Source: Solobacterium sp.
GTDB lineage: Bacteria > Bacillota_I > Bacilli_A > Erysipelotrichales > Erysipelotrichaceae
Reading direction: 5' to 3'
DNA length: 58,851 nucleotides
NCBI GenBank assembly: GCA_022486705.1
Contig: JAKVKC010000017.1
Coordinates: 1-58,851 of the forward strand
Both the position numbers and the translations under genes were made by a program. Below the pieces are notes generated by a model. The model ran no database searches and had not been told where the DNA came from. It worked only from the letters and a program-made list of their open reading frames with translations. This document shows positions 7,787 to 16,374 of this stretch, piece after piece (within the stretch, counting starts at the first letter, position 1; each line of letters opens with the position of its first letter).

Positions 7787-10590
7787 TTTGTTTCTCCTTT
7801 TTTCTGCATGTTCCTGCGAACAATATATTTTCTCAATTCATCTAAGCTGATGATCAGGATCGGACATAGGATCAGATAGATCCATTCTACGCCTGTTATG
7901 GATGAGGTCTGCAGGAATTCATTCATAAACGGCACATACATGAACGACAGGATCAAGCCAAGCTCCAGCACAATGCCGAAGAGGATCGTATGATTGCTGA
8001 AGATGGAATTTTTGAAGACTGAAGTTGTTTCTGTGCGGGCGCACAGTACAACGCCGATCTGACAGAACACAATGGAAGCCAAAGCCATCGTTGTTGCCTG
8101 CTGATAGACTGCTCCTGAAGCAGCCAAGGAACCGATAGCAGGCCATCCATTTACAATATTTGCTAAGAAGTATCCGCCTAAAGAGAGCAGAGACTCCATC
8201 ATGCCATACCAGAAGTATGCAAGCAGGACCAGACGGCGATTCAATAAACGTTCTCCCTGTTTGCGCGGCGGTACATCCATAATGCCATCTTCCGGCAGCT
8301 CCGCTCCTAAGCCAAGGGCCGGCATCATATCCGTACCAAGGTCAATTGACAGGATCTGCATGACCGTCAATGGCAGCGGGATCAGTCCGCCTGAGAATAG
8401 GAAGGCTGCGGATGGAACTGCTTCCGGTGTGTTTGAATTGAAGATATAAAGAAGAAATTTGCGGATGTTGCGATAGACTGCTCTGCCTTCGCGAATTGCT
8501 TTGACGATCGAGGCAAAGTTATCATCCGTCAGGATCATTTCAGCAGCTTCTTTGGCAACATCTGTTCCGGTGATGCCCATGGCAACACCGATATCTGCTT
8601 TTTTCAGAGCCGGTGCATCATTGACGCCGTCTCCCGTCACTGCCACGATCTCACCAAGTTCCTGCAATGCACTGACAACACGGTATTTCTGCTCCGGTGC
8701 CATTCTGGCAAAGATGACTTCTTTTTTTAAATTCGTTTTCAGATCTTCATCTGACATATCTTTGAGCTGTGTACCGGTAATGATCGTCGGATGCTCCGAA
8801 GTCACAATACCGATCTTTTTCGCAATCGATTCTGCGGTCAGTCCATAATCGCCGGTGATCATCACAATGCGAATGCTCGCTTTATGACATTGCGCAACGG
8901 CTGCCGCAACTTCTGGCCGCGGCGGATCCATCATAGCGACCAAGCCGACAAAGGTCAGATTCTTTTCAATGATCTCCGGCGTATAATCGCGCAGTGCCTT
9001 CGGCAGCTGGTCATCCTCGCCCAGCCTTCTCACCGCGACCGCCAATACACGCAATCCCATCATGGCATAATGATCGTTGGCAGCCATGATCTCCTGGCGT
9101 GTTTCATCGCTCAGTGCGACCGTTTCACCATCCTTCATCATGCTGGTGCAGAGATCAAGTGTTTCCTTTGGTGCACCTTTGATATATGCAATCCGATTCT
9201 TTCCCTGGATCGGTTTCACTAAGCTGTGGATCGTGCTCATCCGTTTTCTGGTCGAATCAAACGGCAGCTCACGCAGTCTAGGCGATTTATCCAATTCCTG
9301 CTGCACATGGATTCCCGCTTTTTCAGCAGCCACACCGAGGCAGGCTTCTGTCGGATCTCCCAGCACCGTATAGCGATCGTTGGTTTCATCCGGCGGCAGA
9401 ATACGGGCATTGCTGCAGAACGATGCAGCGATCAGCAGTGTCTTCAGATCATAATCATCTTCTGCCTGAACTGCTTTGCCCTGATCCAGGATCTCACCTT
9501 TCGGACCGTATCCCAGACCGCTGACTTCCAATTCTCTTCCCGGCAGGAAAAGATGCGTCACGGTCATTTCATTCTGCGTCAATGTTCCTGTTTTATCGGA
9601 ACAGATCACCGAAGTGCAGCCTAATGTTTCAACGGCCGCAAGACGCTTGACCAATGCATGTTCTGTCGCCATCCGCTGCACTGCCATGGCTAGTGACAGC
9701 GTCACCGTCGGCAGCAGTCCTTCTGGAATAAAGGCTACAAACATGCCCAAGGCAAAGATGAATGCCTGCGCAAATGGCTGATGAACGAACAGCAGGGCTG
9801 CTGCTAAGAAAGCAATGCCGACCGTAGCAGAAATGATCGTGATCTGTTTTGTCAGCACATCCAGCTCTTTCTGCAGCGGGCTCTGTTCTTCTTTTACAGT
9901 CTGCGCCAAGGACGCAATATGACCGAATTCTGTATTCATGCCAGTCGCCGTCACAACTGCTCTGCCCGTTCCTGAGGAAACACTGGTCCCCTCAAAGATC
10001 AGGTTGGACATTTCAAAGCGCGTCAGGCCATCCTCCAGGATCGGATCATGGTTCTTGCGGATCGGATTGGATTCACCCGTCAGAGTAGACTGGTTGACCT
10101 GCATATCGCTGCTTGCGATCAAGCGGGCATCCGCCGAGATCTTATCTCCTTCTTCAATGATCATCACATCGCCTGGCACAAGATCTTCAGCTAAGATCTG
10201 TGTTTCATTGCCGTCACGGATGACCCGGGCATTTGCCGGAAGCATATTCTTTAAGGCTTCGGTTGCCTTGCCGGCACGGAATTCCTGCCAGAAACTGAAC
10301 AGTCCGTTCAGAACATTGACCATCCAGATGGCATAAGCCAATTCCGGTGTTCCGGTAAACAAAGCGACACCGCCGCCGATCCAAAGCATGATGGCCATCA
10401 GACTGGTAAAGTTTTCTAAGAACACCAGGATCATTGGTTTTCCCTTTGGCTTGGCAAGAACATTCCTGCCATACTTGCTCGTATTTTCTTCGACCTGTGC
10501 GCTGGACAATCCTCTGATGGATGATCCCATTGCCAAGCAGGCATCCTGCGGGCTTAATTTCTGTATTTCATTTTCTGTTTCTTCTGTCAT
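7783..10590 (-). CDS. Cation-transporting P-type ATPase (type II)
   Basis: A 935-residue pump using ATP to move cations across the membrane. Order: N-terminal cation ATPase domain, actuator loop with LTGESNP near 170, PEGL in helix 4 at 289-292, phosphorylation Asp332 in CSDKTGTLT, KGAPKE in the nucleotide domain, TGDGVNDAP hinge, then C-terminal membrane helices. PEGLLPTV resembles Na/K-type pumps more than SERCA's PEGLP, so Na+ or K+ is plausible. Two K+-uptake regulators follow in the same operon, which agrees. I start at the ATG at 10590, because a good promoter at 10643-10671 lies inside the longer upstream frame. The ribosome site is weak. Confidence 0.9.
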   Translation of the reverse strand: MTEETENEIQKLSPQDACLAMGSSIRGLSSAQVEENTSKYGRNVLAKPKGKPMILVFLENFTSLMAIMLWIGGGVALFTGTPELAYAIWMVNVLNGLFSFWQEFRAGKATEALKNMLPANARVIRDGNETQILAEDLVPGDVMIIEEGDKISADARLIASSDMQVNQSTLTGESNPIRKNHDPILEDGLTRFEMSNLIFEGTSVSSGTGRAVVTATGMNTEFGHIASLAQTVKEEQSPLQKELDVLTKQITIISATVGIAFLAAALLFVHQPFAQAFIFALGMFVAFIPEGLLPTVTLSLAMAVQRMATEHALVKRLAAVETLGCTSVICSDKTGTLTQNEMTVTHLFLPGRELEVSGLGYGPKGEILDQGKAVQAEDDYDLKTLLIAASFCSNARILPPDETNDRYTVLGDPTEACLGVAAEKAGIHVQQELDKSPRLRELPFDSTRKRMSTIHSLVKPIQGKNRIAYIKGAPKETLDLCTSMMKDGETVALSDETRQEIMAANDHYAMMGLRVLAVAVRRLGEDDQLPKALRDYTPEIIEKNLTFVGLVAMMDPPRPEVAAAVAQCHKASIRIVMITGDYGLTAESIAKKIGIVTSEHPTIITGTQLKDMSDEDLKTNLKKEVIFARMAPEQKYRVVSALQELGEIVAVTGDGVNDAPALKKADIGVAMGITGTDVAKEAAEMILTDDNFASIVKAIREGRAVYRNIRKFLLYIFNSNTPEAVPSAAFLFSGGLIPLPLTVMQILSIDLGTDMMPALGLGAELPEDGIMDVPPRKQGERLLNRRLVLLAYFWYGMMESLLSLGGYFLANIVNGWPAIGSLAASGAVYQQATTMALASIVFCQIGVVLCARTETTSVFKNSIFSNHTILFGIVLELGLILSFMYVPFMNEFLQTSSITGVEWIYLILCPILIISLDELRKYIVRRNMQKKGETK

Positions 10591-10642
10591 AACTTTTGGT
10601 TCTTCTTTCGTTTCCCCCAAATATTTCTGATAACAATGCGAG

Positions 10643-10671
10643 ATATTAGCACTGCAAAAATACGAATGCAA
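10643..10671 (-). promoter_or_regulatory. Promoter of the ATPase-trkA-trkA operon
   Basis: TTGCAT (10666-10671), a 17-base spacer ending in TGC, and TAATAT (10643-10648) form an extended -10 promoter on the minus strand. It fixes the ATPase start downstream at 10590. Confidence 0.7.
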
Positions 10672-10795
10672 GAGGGTAAATGAAAATATTTTTCTTGACT
10701 TTTCAATAGAGCAGGAACTTAAAATATCCCCCATTTTTAGGGGAAATCACGGAATCGCATTTCTCGGCACCGTAAGGGCTTACACAATTTTCCGC

Positions 10796-10830
10796 AAAAG
10801 AAAAAGATACCTGAACAAACAGATATCTTT
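10796..10830 (-). terminator. Terminator after the lactonase-fold gene
   Basis: The perfect stem AAAGATA/TATCTTT has a loop of about 14 bases and is followed by a T-rich tail (TTCTTTT) on the minus strand, ten bases past the stop. Confidence 0.8.
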
Positions 10831-10840
10831 GTTTGGATCT

Positions 10841-11773
10841 TTATGCCAAAACAAGTGAAACAGCTTCCGCAAGATCGATTTTGCTGATCTGCTTACCGAT
10901 CGTTCCATCCTCTTTCAAGGCAAAGGAAACGACCGTATGAGAATATCTGTTGGCACACACTAAGCATCCATCTGCCAGGATAAAATCTCTCGGCTGTCTG
11001 CCGCCGCAGCTGACGACCTGCATCAAAGTCGGAATATGATTGCGCAGTTCAATGACGGAAAGGACATTCTTTTCTCTTGTGCTGACATACAGACGATCTT
11101 CTTTTTCATTCAGGCGCACAGCCGCCGTTCCGCGTACATGCTTTTCATCATTCTCCAGCACACCGATACATGCCTCGATCTTCCAATCGCCGCAATGAAT
11201 GACAAACAGTTCATTGCTCAGTTCTGATACTAGATAAAGATATTCGCCATCTTTCGTAAAGACACCATGGCGCGGACCTGTTCCCTGATGGAAACGGATC
11301 GAATCAACCTGATTCAGATCCTGATCAAAGATCACGACACGATCCATGAACAGCGTCGGCACCAAGATCAGATCCTTCCAAAGCAGGACCTGATGGCATC
11401 CGCCGCCATCCATGATCAATACGGTACGGATCAATTTCAGATGCCCATCATTGTTTTCCAGAACACTCAGCGTGCCCGTATGATAATTGGCGGTATAAAT
11501 ATGATTCCCCTTCTGCACAATATAACAGGAAGTACGGTCTTCATATTTCTTCTGATCCATGATCTGTCCCTTCTGATCGATCAGCACTGCACCTGCTCCC
11601 TGCGCAAGATCCGCGACCGCAGCGATCACGCCATCCTGCCGTGAAATATACTTCGGATTCTTTAAGGCACAGAATAATTTTGGTTCGCCAAGCTTTCCAT
11701 CTTTTACTGCAAACTGATAGATTCCTTCACTTCCCGTACCCGTGTACGTACCTGCATAGATCATCTGTTTCAT
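10841..11773 (-). CDS. Lactonase-family beta-propeller protein (6-phosphogluconolactonase type)
   Basis: A 310-residue seven-bladed propeller of the YbhE/Pgl type. Signs are the start MIYAGTYTGTGSEGIYQF, the central GTGPRHGVFTKDGEYLYLVSEL and the repeat GGRQPRDF, which carry the Arg/His residues conserved in the family. It would hydrolyse 6-phosphogluconolactone or another sugar lactone in the cytoplasm. It lies 18 bases downstream of the HEPN-CBS gene and ends the operon. No other pentose phosphate gene is near, so the substrate is open. Confidence 0.8.
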   Translation of the reverse strand: MKQMIYAGTYTGTGSEGIYQFAVKDGKLGEPKLFCALKNPKYISRQDGVIAAVADLAQGAGAVLIDQKGQIMDQKKYEDRTSCYIVQKGNHIYTANYHTGTLSVLENNDGHLKLIRTVLIMDGGGCHQVLLWKDLILVPTLFMDRVVIFDQDLNQVDSIRFHQGTGPRHGVFTKDGEYLYLVSELSNELFVIHCGDWKIEACIGVLENDEKHVRGTAAVRLNEKEDRLYVSTREKNVLSVIELRNHIPTLMQVVSCGGRQPRDFILADGCLVCANRYSHTVVSFALKEDGTIGKQISKIDLAEAVSLVLA

Positions 11774-11791
11774 TATGATGCCCCACCTTTC

Positions 11792-12481
11792 TTATGCAAA
11801 TGTTTTTAAGATCTTCGGCAGATCAGCCACGGTAATAATGCCCAGCGGCTTTTCATTCAGAGATCCTTTATCTGTAATCAGAATTGCCAGCAGCGATTCA
11901 CCATGATTCATGGAACTTTCAAAACCCTGAAGAGCTGAAGTAATAGAACTGTTTCTTGGCAGGAACAGTACCTTCTCATTCTTTACGGACTCTAAGATAT
12001 CATTGACCAAATGCTTTCCTTCTTCATGGCGCATGCTCCAGCCAGCAATCTCACGAAGCGTCAGAAGACCTTTATAGACACCTTCTTCATAGACCGGCAG
12101 CTTGCTTGTATTCATATCATTCATGATGCGATATGCTTCCGCGATCTCCGTCTTCGGATCGACCGTGATCACCGGTGCCGTAGCAAACTGCAGGATCCGA
12201 TTATCCTGCTCTAAAAGATCGGCAATTCTTTCAATACTGTCTGTTACGGAATCGCATGGTTCCGCAATGATCTCATTGTTGCCGCCGCGCTCATGCACGA
12301 TCGCATTCCGCAATTCACTGTACTCCCGCAGGGTCTGCTGATTCAAAGAAACGATCTTATTGACGGAAGCACCTCTGTACAGCAATTGTGCAAAGGGCTT
12401 ATAGCTGGATTCTTTGCAGATCTCGCCCATCTTTTTTTCAATGCGGGCAAAGGCCGCCAGGAATCTTTCTGCATTGCTCAT
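11792..12481 (-). CDS. CBS-pair protein with N-terminal HEPN-like domain
   Basis: A 229-residue cytoplasmic protein. The first ~95 residues are helical and contain ELRNAIVH (Arg58 to His63), the R-N-x3-H pattern of HEPN domains, many of which are RNases. Two CBS repeats follow (about 105-155 and 165-227), which usually bind adenine nucleotides. Its ATG overlaps the stop of the amidase-like gene (ATGA), so the two are coupled. A nucleotide-sensing module joined to a possible RNase is an inference. The CBS repeats are clear; the HEPN call rests on one motif and helical composition. Confidence 0.72.
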   Translation of the reverse strand: MSNAERFLAAFARIEKKMGEICKESSYKPFAQLLYRGASVNKIVSLNQQTLREYSELRNAIVHERGGNNEIIAEPCDSVTDSIERIADLLEQDNRILQFATAPVITVDPKTEIAEAYRIMNDMNTSKLPVYEEGVYKGLLTLREIAGWSMRHEEGKHLVNDILESVKNEKVLFLPRNSSITSALQGFESSMNHGESLLAILITDKGSLNEKPLGIITVADLPKILKTFA

Positions 12482-13290
12482 ACTGATCTTCTCTCCAGTC
12501 CATTGTAATCGCAGATGGCATTGTAAAGATCCTGTGCCGCTTTCTGATAGCCATCTTCATTAGCCCAGGCACTGACATCTGCTTCATTGGTCACATAAAA
12601 CTGATTGGTCACGATGACCGGCATATCGCACTGCTTCATCATTTCAAGCGTATCGAGCTGATAGTCGGATGTATCTTCACTGGAAACAAACTTCATTTCA
12701 TATGTACCATCGCTCTCATATGGCTGATAGTACAGATATCCTGTACTGACTGGCCAATCTTCGGAAGCAAACGCATTGGCTGCAGCCTGTGCAAGCTTTA
12801 AAGAAGCTTCATGATTTTTAGAACTTGGAATATCTGCATATACATGCATGCCGCTCAGGGCTGCATTCGGGTTTCCATCCGCATGAATGCTTACCACGAA
12901 CAATGGATTGTCCTGATTGATCTTCTTCGCTCTTTCACTGACACTGGCGGAAGTGCCTGCTTCATGGGTCAGCAGCACCTGAAATCTTTTATCTTTTTTT
13001 AACAGTGCCTGCAGATCATTCACAATGCTCTGACATACATCTGCTTCATTGACAATGCCCTGATAGCCTGTATCGCTGCCGCCGTATGCTGCATCCAATT
13101 CAACCCTGACACGGTTCTGCGATGCCCCGGAACATGCACTCATGGTCGATCCAAAAGTCAGAAAAACAAGCAGGATGCATAACAGGATCACAATAGGATC
13201 CTTCCATGCGATCTGCCGCAGATCCTGACGTATATTTTTTACGAGCCTATTCTCTTTTCTATGACTGCCTGAACTGCTTCTTTCGCTCAT
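12478..13290 (-). CDS. Membrane-anchored N-acetylmuramoyl-L-alanine amidase homologue, probably inactive
   Basis: A 270-residue protein with a cytoplasmic basic N-terminus, one membrane segment at about 33-50 and an external Amidase_3-type domain. In active enzymes zinc is held by His in DPGHGG, a Glu, and His in SIHAN, with a catalytic Glu in VETGF. Here the first is Tyr69 (LDAAYGGSD), the Glu82 and His136 (SIHADG) are kept, and the catalytic position is Thr228 (VIVTNQF). Hydrolysis is therefore unlikely and a binding or regulatory role more likely. The start at 13290 has GAAGGGA upstream and overlaps the HAD stop (ATGA). Confidence 0.78.
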   Translation of the reverse strand: MSERSSSGSHRKENRLVKNIRQDLRQIAWKDPIVILLCILLVFLTFGSTMSACSGASQNRVRVELDAAYGGSDTGYQGIVNEADVCQSIVNDLQALLKKDKRFQVLLTHEAGTSASVSERAKKINQDNPLFVVSIHADGNPNAALSGMHVYADIPSSKNHEASLKLAQAAANAFASEDWPVSTGYLYYQPYESDGTYEMKFVSSEDTSDYQLDTLEMMKQCDMPVIVTNQFYVTNEADVSAWANEDGYQKAAQDLYNAICDYNGLERRSV

Positions 13291-14141
13291 CTGCATTTCC
13301 CTTCTAGATCTGACAATACCGCATCCGCTTCCATATGGTCTAAGATCATGTGGATCAGATGTTCCATATCACTGCCCGCTTCATATGAGGCTGGGCTCAT
13401 GTAATCTACTCTGCCATCATGGATCAGCTTTTCAGCTGTCTGTCTTGCTTTCTGTGCATCCCTGCTGTAGACCGCGATTGATCTGCCGCCATAGAGCTTC
13501 ACCAATCTCATGCATGGAATATCTGTCATGCCATCCGCAATATAGATCATGCGTTCAAAAGGGACCGGTCTCTTTTTAGGATCATAATAATCATTCAGTT
13601 CTTTATCTTCATTCTCATCCAGCACCTGCTTATTGATGCGGAAAAGAAACTGCGTCTTGGTCGTATAGTTGACAATGACTGCCGGCCATTGCGCCGTATT
13701 ATTTTCATCATAGTAATAGCGGCAGGAATAGATCTTCCTGAACTCATGCGCAATCGATGTGCCTTCAATGATCTCGCTCATGCCGGAAGAGATAATGTAA
13801 TGCTCCACCTGCAGATCATGTTCAGCCCCATAGGCATTCACTCTCTGGAACCATGTTTCAACCCCAGGATATAGAACAATGGCTTTGCCAAGATCCTGGA
13901 AATCGCTCTTTTTCAAAGGTCTTCCCTGATCCGCAAACTTCTTCTGCAGCAGATACAGATAGGCACTGATCGAATCCATTTTATTCTCTTTTGAAAGCTG
14001 TCCGACTTCTGTCCAGAAATCCTTTGGATCCGCATACCCTAAAGAAGGGATCAGCGAATATTCCTGCATATCTTTCGTACAGAGCGTTTTATCAAAATCA
14101 TATAAGATCGCCACTTTTTTCATAGCTGTATTATACATCAT
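13287..14141 (-). CDS. HAD-superfamily phosphatase
   Basis: A 284-residue HAD hydrolase with motif I DFDKTL (nucleophile Asp15), motif II Ser in IISSG, and motif IV DGMTDIPCM, in which two Asp bind Mg. The cap is inserted after motif I, as in phosphoserine phosphatase-like enzymes. The substrate is unknown. It heads a coupled operon with the degenerate amidase, the HEPN-CBS protein and the lactonase-fold protein. The ATG at 14141 is supported by AAGGGA eight bases upstream; a longer frame to 14195 lacks this and would run into the terminator of pepV. Confidence 0.8.
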   Translation of the reverse strand: MMYNTAMKKVAILYDFDKTLCTKDMQEYSLIPSLGYADPKDFWTEVGQLSKENKMDSISAYLYLLQKKFADQGRPLKKSDFQDLGKAIVLYPGVETWFQRVNAYGAEHDLQVEHYIISSGMSEIIEGTSIAHEFRKIYSCRYYYDENNTAQWPAVIVNYTTKTQFLFRINKQVLDENEDKELNDYYDPKKRPVPFERMIYIADGMTDIPCMRLVKLYGGRSIAVYSRDAQKARQTAEKLIHDGRVDYMSPASYEAGSDMEHLIHMILDHMEADAVLSDLEGKCR

Positions 14142-14173
14142 ATTGCATGTCCCTTCTGTTTCATTCTTCGCCG

Positions 14174-14198
14174 AAAAAAAGTGCCTTTTTGGCACTTT
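14174..14198 (-). terminator. Terminator of pepV
   Basis: The perfect stem AAAGTGCC/GGCACTTT has a five-base loop and is followed by a T run on the minus strand. The first stem bases overlap the pepV stop codon. Confidence 0.9.
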
Positions 14199-15561
14199 AG
14201 ATCTTCATCAGTTTCAGGATCCCGGCAACATAGATCTCCGCCTGCTTCAGCAGTTCATCGACCCGGACCCATTCATTGGCATCATGGATATGATAATCAT
14301 TGCCAGGGAAAGCACATCCAAAGGCAATTGTATGATCAATGCCCTTTGCATATGTACCGCCGCCAATGACCATCGGCTGCGTTTCCGTATCGCCGGTAAC
14401 TTCCTGATATGCTTCCGTCAAGCATTTGACCAGCGGACTGTCGGTCGGATAGAACAATGGTTCTATCGTTCCTTTGACTTCCACTTCGCCGCCGTCATCC
14501 GACAGATGTTCTCCCATCATCTTCACGATCTGACGGGAATTCATTGTCACCGGATAGCGGATATCAACAGAGCCTTCGATTGCTCCATCCTTCATGCCAA
14601 TGACACCGCAGTTCAGTGTCAGAGCACCGTATTCATCATTGCATTTGATGCCTAAGCCCGTACCATCTGTATCAAGGCCAAAATGACTGCAGAAGAAATC
14701 CACGAACGGATCCTGATAGCCTGCCTGTTTGAGCCCGACCAGCAGATACGCAATGGCATTGGTGCCCAGCTCCGGTGTGCTGGCATGTGCTGAAACACCT
14801 GTTACAGTGATCTTTACAGTTGAAGCAAGCTCTTCAGCAGTATATTCAATACTGTTGTTGTTATACCAGTCTTCCAATTTCTTTCTGGAGAAAGAGCACT
14901 TGTCTACTTCCGCTGTGCACTTGCGGCAGACAATATTCTTAGCTGTACCGCCCTGAATAGAACGGATCCCTGTCTTTTTTGAATGGTATACCGCACTGAC
15001 CATGCCTTTTTCACCATTGATGCAGGGGAAATCTCCATCCGGTGTAAACCCATAGTTTACCGAACCTTCCTTCTTGACATAATATGCCAAGCCCTTGGAT
15101 CCCGTCTCTTCATTGGTGCCTAAGATCAGCCGGACTCTCTTGGTCAGCGGGACCTGCATATCCTTGAGCACTTTCATAGCGATCATTGATGCCACAGCCG
15201 CTCCCTTATCATCAGAAACACCGCGGCCATACAGAATGCCATCTTTTTCTGTCATTTTGTATGGATCTGTCTTCCAGCCATCTTCCATATGTGCCGGCAC
15301 AACATCCAAGTGTGCAACAATGCCGATGCATTCCTTGCCTTCACCAATTTCACCATAGCCAGCATAGTTGTCTAAGTTCACTGTATGAAAGCCATCCTTC
15401 TGGCTCATCTGCAAAGCTGCCTTCAGAACATCCCTTGGTCCCGCACCAAACGGTGCATCTGCTTCCGGTGTTCCTTCTTCACTGTTGATGGCCACCAATT
15501 CACCCAGTCTGCTGACCAATTCATCACGGTAGCCTTCTACCATTGTCTTAACATCGTTCAT
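14197..15561 (-). CDS. pepV: PepV-type M20 dipeptidase (Sapep family)
   Basis: A zinc aminopeptidase of 454 residues that splits dipeptides in the cytoplasm. The metal and catalytic residues are visible: His in IVAHLDVVP, bridging Asp in GRGVSDDKGA, general base and ligand Glu in NEETGS, Asp in TPDGDFP, and the last His in YHIHDANEW near the C-terminus. The lid domain lies between. The length is typical of PepV. GGGAGA precedes the ATG. It forms its own unit ending in a strong terminator. Confidence 0.88.
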   Translation of the reverse strand: MNDVKTMVEGYRDELVSRLGELVAINSEEGTPEADAPFGAGPRDVLKAALQMSQKDGFHTVNLDNYAGYGEIGEGKECIGIVAHLDVVPAHMEDGWKTDPYKMTEKDGILYGRGVSDDKGAAVASMIAMKVLKDMQVPLTKRVRLILGTNEETGSKGLAYYVKKEGSVNYGFTPDGDFPCINGEKGMVSAVYHSKKTGIRSIQGGTAKNIVCRKCTAEVDKCSFSRKKLEDWYNNNSIEYTAEELASTVKITVTGVSAHASTPELGTNAIAYLLVGLKQAGYQDPFVDFFCSHFGLDTDGTGLGIKCNDEYGALTLNCGVIGMKDGAIEGSVDIRYPVTMNSRQIVKMMGEHLSDDGGEVEVKGTIEPLFYPTDSPLVKCLTEAYQEVTGDTETQPMVIGGGTYAKGIDHTIAFGCAFPGNDYHIHDANEWVRVDELLKQAEIYVAGILKLMKI

Positions 15562-15615
15562 ATCTTTTTCTCCCTAAAAACATAGCTATTATACTACAAA
15601 GCCTATAAACCGGCT

Positions 15616-16371
15616 CTACAATTGAACCTGTAGTCCAACTGGGCAGTGATCCGATCCCTGTACGGTATCATAGATCAGAGAATCCTGTACCTGATCCATC
15701 AGCCGATCTGAAACAAGGAAATAATCAATGCGCCATCCCGCATTCTTTTCTCTGGCATGGAACCGATAGCTCCACCAGGAATATTTCACTTCCTGCGGAT
15801 GAAGCTTCCGGAACGTATCCTGGAAACCAGATGCGAGCAGCTGTGTCATCTTTTCCCGCTCTTCATCTGAGAATCCGGCATTCTTATGATTGGATGCAGG
15901 ATTTTTAATGTCAATTTCTTCATGTGCAACATTCAGATCGCCGGTATAGATTACCGGTTTTTTCTGATCCAATGCACAGAGATGCTTCTTCAGCAGTTCT
16001 TCCCATTCCATCCGAAAAGACAGTCTGGCCAAGCCCTCTTTTGAATTCGGCACATAGGCACAGACAAAATAGAAATCCGGATACTCCAGCGTGATCACTC
16101 TGCCCTCTTTGACCGTATCCCCTTCAATTTCATAGGTGACATTGAGCGGTTCTTTTTTAGCATAGACCAGTGTTCCGGAATATCCTTTCCGTTCTGCACT
16201 GTTCATATACAGATGATATCCGGCAAATTTCATTTCATCGCTCATCTGCTCCGGCTGCATCTTCGTCTCCTGTACAGCAAAAATATCTGCGTTCTCTGCT
16301 TTGAAGAAATCAGCGAACCCTTTTGACATGCAGGCACGAAGTCCATTGACATTCCAAGATATGATCTTCAT
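15616..16371 (-). CDS. xth: Exodeoxyribonuclease III / AP endonuclease
   Basis: A 251-residue DNA repair enzyme that nicks abasic sites and degrades 3' ends. Motifs of the endonuclease-exonuclease-phosphatase fold are SWNVNGLRA at the N-terminus, QETKM with the Mg-binding Glu, GDLNVAH with catalytic Asp/Asn, and GSDHCPV at the C-terminus. It starts three bases after the aminopeptidase P stop and is probably co-transcribed with it; AAGAGA overlapping that stop acts as ribosome site. Confidence 0.95.
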   Translation of the reverse strand: MKIISWNVNGLRACMSKGFADFFKAENADIFAVQETKMQPEQMSDEMKFAGYHLYMNSAERKGYSGTLVYAKKEPLNVTYEIEGDTVKEGRVITLEYPDFYFVCAYVPNSKEGLARLSFRMEWEELLKKHLCALDQKKPVIYTGDLNVAHEEIDIKNPASNHKNAGFSDEEREKMTQLLASGFQDTFRKLHPQEVKYSWWSYRFHAREKNAGWRIDYFLVSDRLMDQVQDSLIYDTVQGSDHCPVGLQVQL

Positions 16372-16374
16372 AGA

